A stretch of 9,849 nucleotides of DNA, from the NCBI GenBank assembly GCA_002333425.1, contig DDBL01000011.1, forward strand, positions 6,333-16,181. The letters are read 5' to 3'. The stretch comes from Leptospiraceae bacterium UBA2033. GTDB taxonomy: Bacteria; Spirochaetota; Leptospiria; Leptospirales; Leptospiraceae. The translations under genes and the position numbers were made by a program. This document shows positions 6,782 to 9,849 of this stretch, piece by piece; position 1 is the first letter of the stretch, and every line of letters starts with the position of its first letter. The notes beneath the pieces were generated by a model. That model ran no database searches and was not told the DNA's origin. It saw nothing but the letters and a program-made list of their open reading frames with translations.

Positions 6782-7795
6782 TTAGTCAGTAAATTTTTGA
6801 ACATTTTTAATATAGCGTAAACTTAGAATAATCTCTTTCACATTTTGTAATGGCTCTACTTTGATATAGAAAGAAGGATTTATATTTGTAGATTCTAATT
6901 CTAAGTATTTACCTGGAATTAATCTTCCTATTTTGAGATCCTCTAAACAACAAAGTTCATTTGTAGGTGTATTTTCTATAATGCCTGCTGCATTTATTTT
7001 AAAATCTCGTTCGTAGATTGTATTTTTATTTGCATCAAGGTACTTTACTGATTTGATTTGTATTTTTGCTTTATTCTGATGAACTGGTTCTATTTTAATG
7101 TCTTTTACGTCTGATGGATTTTCTAAGACAAATGAAACGTCTTGCCATGTCATAGAAGGAGTCACCTGTGTTGTAACAAGGTTTTGGTAAATAGGAATTT
7201 TACTTTGTTCATTCATAAAGTATAATTTTGCAGAATCGTTTTTCATAGGTTTTATTTCGTTGTATTTTCTAATTCCCAAAAAAAGAATTGAGGATACTAT
7301 GATTATACCCGCAGCCAATTGAATGAATAATTTCTTTTTAAATTCGTCTACTGGATTTTGAAGTTTTAATTTATTTATTTTAAATATATATCGTTCTATA
7401 GAATCTAAAAGATTTGCTAAAGAAAATTCTACATTGTCCGCTTTGTAGTCTTCCTGTTCATTTGATTCAAGGACAAGAATGGGATTGTTAAAGGATTCGG
7501 CTAATTTGGTGTCAGGAAGAGATTGAACAGTTACTTTCCAATTGTCCAAAATAGAAATCGGAGATTTATCTAAGTAAAGTAGCGACAAATTGAGAATATC
7601 CACTATCAAATAATTTGCTAGGATTAGGGCATCAGCAGATTTAGAGTTGCTGTTGCAAATTTCTACTGATTCAAGTCTGGAGTAACAAAAATCTAATTGG
7701 TTTTTCAGATCAGTTTTTTTTTTGATCAATTTAGAAATAGAATCACTTATTTCTGGTTTTTGGAAGTTTACTTTAAAATAGTCTTTGATCTTCAT
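6782..7795 (-). CDS. Unrecognised single-pass membrane protein, 337 residues
   Basis: I do not recognise this family. The first 150 residues are mainly helical and hydrophilic; residues 20-45 may form a short coiled coil. One clear membrane span lies at about 156-174 (FIQLAAGIIIVSSILFLGI), preceded by DEFKKKL and followed by RKYNE. The remaining ~160 residues alternate hydrophobic and polar positions like a beta-sandwich, ending ILSLRYIKNVQKF. Basic residues on the N-terminal side of the span suggest the N-terminal half is cytoplasmic and the beta-rich half periplasmic. There is no signal peptide. Two adjacent cysteines occur in NELCCLED (about 280-287), a possible link to the thioredoxin three genes away only by speculation. 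The start is supported by AAGGGA upstream of the ATG at 7795. A TATAAT sits about 43 bases upstream, so the gene may begin the transcript that continues into the prenyltransferase cluster 71 bases on. Confidence 0.75.
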   Translation of the reverse strand: MKIKDYFKVNFQKPEISDSISKLIKKKTDLKNQLDFCYSRLESVEICNSNSKSADALILANYLIVDILNLSLLYLDKSPISILDNWKVTVQSLPDTKLAESFNNPILVLESNEQEDYKADNVEFSLANLLDSIERYIFKINKLKLQNPVDEFKKKLFIQLAAGIIIVSSILFLGIRKYNEIKPMKNDSAKLYFMNEQSKIPIYQNLVTTQVTPSMTWQDVSFVLENPSDVKDIKIEPVHQNKAKIQIKSVKYLDANKNTIYERDFKINAAGIIENTPTNELCCLEDLKIGRLIPGKYLELESTNINPSFYIKVEPLQNVKEIILSLRYIKNVQKFTD

Positions 7796-7837
7796 ACTTT
7801 TTCCCTTACACTAAAATACCAGAATGGCTATTCAGTA

Positions 7838-7843
7838 ATTATA
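7838..7843 (-). promoter_or_regulatory. Possible -10 element upstream of the 337-residue membrane protein
   Basis: A perfect TATAAT on the minus strand, in the 73-base gap after the peptidase gene. It would place the transcript start near 7831, about 36 bases before the ATG. I see no good -35 at 16-18 bases, so the call is weak. If real, it makes the membrane protein the first gene of a transcript with the prenyltransferase, thioredoxin and HExxH genes. Confidence 0.3.
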
Positions 7844-7868
7844 AACAAGTTTTATTTGGATCTAGGAT

Positions 7869-9452
7869 TTATTCTCTTTTGAACTTAGTTTTTAAATGCA
7901 ACATACGTTCTTTTATGTTTGTTCCATTATTTTGAAAAGAATGATTTCTAGTAATAAATGAATGGGGGCAAAATAATTCTCCCGTTTTTGTAATTGGAGT
8001 TTCCCATTTTAAAATTTCATTATTAAAATTTTCTTTGTCAGTAGGTTTTGCATTTGTGAGAACTGGTGTTGTATCAATTCTTCCATTGAAAACAATAAAT
8101 TCAGATCCATAAGCGGCAGGCGAACCATTCCATACTTTTACCGTGTCTGCATTACTGGGAGCAGTGGAGGAATTTTCCGATACTCTGTAAAAAGCAGATG
8201 GGTCCATTAAAAAAGTAGACCCTTTCACTACACCAAAATTAGACGCATAGGTATAAATTGGATTTAAGCTGGAAGGTAAAGGGTAGGTGGTTTGTAAACT
8301 TTCCATTGTGCCAATATTCGATGTGCCGATATACAAAGTAGAAGTAGTGGGATAACGACTTGGATTAAATGCGAGAGATAAAAAAGTTGCGTAAAGTCTT
8401 CTGAACATTCCTGTAGTATCTGATGTTAGTAGGGTTGAATCGTATTTAGCCGCAGATTGGAAAAGAGTCATCATATTGGAAATAGTATTTCCACGCAGCT
8501 TAGAGCTATTACCCACAACTGTATTTTTGATAAATGCGATTTGTTCGGATTCGGATTTTCCTGCATTATTGTATAAATAAGACATGAACGTATACGCTGA
8601 CGCATAATTACGAATAGACGATCTCCAGTTAAATAGCGAATAACCAGCAGCACCCTCCACGCAGTCAGTAGCCGGATCTCCTCTAAAACAAGCCATACGA
8701 GAATACTGAGGACCATAACCTGCAATATCACTTGCCACTTCACTAGTTCCTTCATTGATCCAAGTATCATCGAATGTAAAAGTTTTGTTGGTTATATCAT
8801 CAAAGGTTCTAATCAAACGGGAAAATCCAAGTTCATGTTGGAAACGAATAAGATGTTGGTATTCATGTGCAATCGTTGATAAAAAAGTGTCTGGTAAGTT
8901 AACCGCAATTTCTTTTTTTCTGAGTGCTAAAAGTGCGTTTCCGTCAATGTATAAAATTTCCTTTTGGTTAGATCTGAAATCAGGATAATCGGGAGAATCC
9001 TCAAAAAATTGCACTGGATCGACATAACCTCCAATTCCAAAACCAATATCTAGAACAAACAAAGTGATTTTTTTATTTCCGTCAATGTCTGTGGGATTTC
9101 CAAAGGCTGTAGTGATTTTGGGATGAATTGTATTTTCAAAGGCAGATACAACATTGGCATATTTAAAGTTGGAGCTGGCATAATTTTTTTCTGCTGCAAG
9201 CCCTCGTTGTTCGTAAATTTCAATATTTGTACCTGATGCGACTAACGTTACTGCCTGACAGGAATACAACCCAGTATTAAAATCTATCGCCCATAATCCA
9301 TTACATTGGTTGGAGTTGGAAAGTAACAATAAGGCAGCCACTAATGTGGGGGTTGGGTCCTCTTTTTCCTTCTCTTCAAAAGGCGGGAAACAAGAAAACA
9401 GAAATAATAAAATTACTACAACTGAAAATTTGGATAATAAATAACGTTTCAT
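7869..9452 (-). CDS. M30 (hyicolysin)-like zinc metallopeptidase lipoprotein
   Basis: A 527-residue predicted lipoprotein. The N-terminus is a basic start, a hydrophobic core and a spirochaete-type lipobox LFSC with Cys21, then a charged linker (about 25-35). The catalytic region holds AHEYQH (195-200; zinc ligands His196 and His200, Glu197 catalytic) and WINEGTSEVASD (231-242), where Glu234 or Glu238 may complete the zinc site. Upstream, DIDGNKKITLFVLDI (122-136) is a D-x-D-G-N calcium-type loop that I associate with M30 peptidases, just before the active-site region. The rest (about 300-527) is a long Ser/Thr/Asn-rich part without a motif I know. The likely location is the cell surface or periplasm, as a protein-degrading exoenzyme or virulence/nutrition factor. 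The start at 9452 is supported by the signal peptide and an AGG-containing weak ribosome binding site. GC content looks higher here than in the kinase genes. The peptidase call is strong; M30 versus a related clan MA family is less certain. Confidence 0.88.
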   Translation of the reverse strand: MKRYLLSKFSVVVILLFLFSCFPPFEEKEKEDPTPTLVAALLLLSNSNQCNGLWAIDFNTGLYSCQAVTLVASGTNIEIYEQRGLAAEKNYASSNFKYANVVSAFENTIHPKITTAFGNPTDIDGNKKITLFVLDIGFGIGGYVDPVQFFEDSPDYPDFRSNQKEILYIDGNALLALRKKEIAVNLPDTFLSTIAHEYQHLIRFQHELGFSRLIRTFDDITNKTFTFDDTWINEGTSEVASDIAGYGPQYSRMACFRGDPATDCVEGAAGYSLFNWRSSIRNYASAYTFMSYLYNNAGKSESEQIAFIKNTVVGNSSKLRGNTISNMMTLFQSAAKYDSTLLTSDTTGMFRRLYATFLSLAFNPSRYPTTSTLYIGTSNIGTMESLQTTYPLPSSLNPIYTYASNFGVVKGSTFLMDPSAFYRVSENSSTAPSNADTVKVWNGSPAAYGSEFIVFNGRIDTTPVLTNAKPTDKENFNNEILKWETPITKTGELFCPHSFITRNHSFQNNGTNIKERMLHLKTKFKRE

Positions 9453-9497
9453 TCAATACCTGCCTAAACTTAATAAAGAAAACTTTTTCCCATTTAC

Positions 9498-9526
9498 AGT
9501 AAACAAAATATTTTTCACTTGTTCAA
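9498..9526 (-). promoter_or_regulatory. Possible promoter of the peptidase lipoprotein gene
   Basis: On the minus strand TTGAAC (9521-9526) and TTTACT (9498-9503) are separated by 17 bases, four of six matches each to the sigma70 consensus. Transcription would start near 9490, about 38 bases before the ATG. It lies in the 104-base divergent gap shared with the YciI-like gene, whose own promoter I could not place. Confidence 0.35.
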
Positions 9527-9556
9527 GCTAGTATCCTAAAAATTCTGAATAAATAT

Positions 9557-9849
9557 ATGAAACATTTCATCATTAAATTAGAATACAAAGTCCCCATTGA
9601 AAAAATTGATAGCGTGCTTGTTGCCCATAGAGAATTTCTCGATTCTGGGTATGAAAAGAAAATTTTATTAAGTTCCGGTCCCCAAAATCCACGAGATGGT
9701 GGAATTTTAATTGCGAGGTCTGAAAGTTTAGAAGCTATGAAAGACTTTTGTAAACAAGATCCATTTTCAAAAAATGGTTTTGCGGATTATCATTTTACAG
9801 AGTTTATTCCAGTAAAATACCAAAAAGATTTTGCAGATTGGTTTAACGC
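9557..9849 (+). CDS. YciI-like protein (3' end cut by window edge)
   Basis: Ninety-seven codons are visible, close to the usual length of about 95-105 residues, so only the last few residues are probably missing. The pattern fits the YCII-related domain, a small ferredoxin-like (dimeric alpha-beta barrel) fold. It shows a first strand HFIIKLEYKVP, an AHREFL helix with His24 in the position of the conserved histidine, SSGPQNPRDGGILIA (39-53), and DPFSKNGFADYHFTEF (68-83), matching 'GP..p..Gg..i' and 'DPf...g......f.pf'. Family members are small cytoplasmic proteins of mostly unknown activity; some relatives are lyases or dechlorinase-like. It is the only confident plus-strand gene and is transcribed divergently from the peptidase gene. 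No clear Shine-Dalgarno precedes the ATG at 9557, but no other start would keep the first strand. Confidence 0.85.
   Translation, partial: MKHFIIKLEYKVPIEKIDSVLVAHREFLDSGYEKKILLSSGPQNPRDGGILIARSESLEAMKDFCKQDPFSKNGFADYHFTEFIPVKYQKDFADWFN

Noticed and set aside
7796..7868. Search for a terminator after the peptidase gene
   Set aside because: No GC-rich stem followed by a T-run is visible, so read-through into the next gene cannot be excluded.
8471..8770. Minus-strand 99-codon open frame
   Set aside because: Out-of-frame shadow inside the peptidase gene, whose own frame here encodes the coherent region around the WINEGTSE motif.

Overview
The window is an AT-rich bacterial fragment, and I think it comes from Leptospira or a close spirochaete relative. 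That rests on low GC with T/A-rich codons, spirochaete-style lipoprotein signals (FSC at residues 19-21 of the large lipoprotein, SSC in the partial one), an M30-type peptidase lipoprotein, a LEA-2-like lipoprotein and multi-membrane-span hybrid histidine kinases. No rRNA or other marker gene is present, so this is an inference. Nearly everything lies on the minus strand. There is no gene-free stretch over 300 bases; the longest gap is about 105 bases. I see no tRNA, rRNA, CRISPR, insertion sequence or phage gene.

Reading in the direction of minus-strand transcription, from the right edge: a YciI-like gene on the plus strand (cut by the window end) diverges from a secreted M30-like zinc peptidase lipoprotein. 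Next comes an unrecognised single-pass membrane protein of 337 residues. Then follows a very tight cluster: a UbiA-superfamily prenyl-phosphate phosphoribosyltransferase, a membrane-anchored TlpA/ResA-like thioredoxin (ATGA overlap) and a protein of the HExxH peptide-modification family (1-base gap). The last resembles the enzymes now called alpha-ketoglutarate-dependent HExxH-type peptide beta-hydroxylases.

Below that lies the most interesting part: two paralogous hybrid sensor kinases joined by an ATGA overlap. Each has about six membrane spans, a PAS-like domain, a HisKA dimerisation domain and a receiver. The first kinase keeps the phosphoacceptor histidine but has no ATPase domain at all. 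The second keeps an ATPase domain but has glutamine where the histidine should be. Neither looks able to act alone, but together they hold one full set of parts, which suggests an obligate hetero-complex. The junction also carries an in-phase A AAA AAA heptamer directly before the stop, so a -1 frameshift there would fuse the two proteins. The ATPase G2 box of the second kinase is itself altered, so the alternative that both are decaying or non-catalytic is real.

At the left edge a LEA-2-like lipoprotein gene runs out of the window. It is preceded by a perfect 7-3-7 palindrome that may be an operator.
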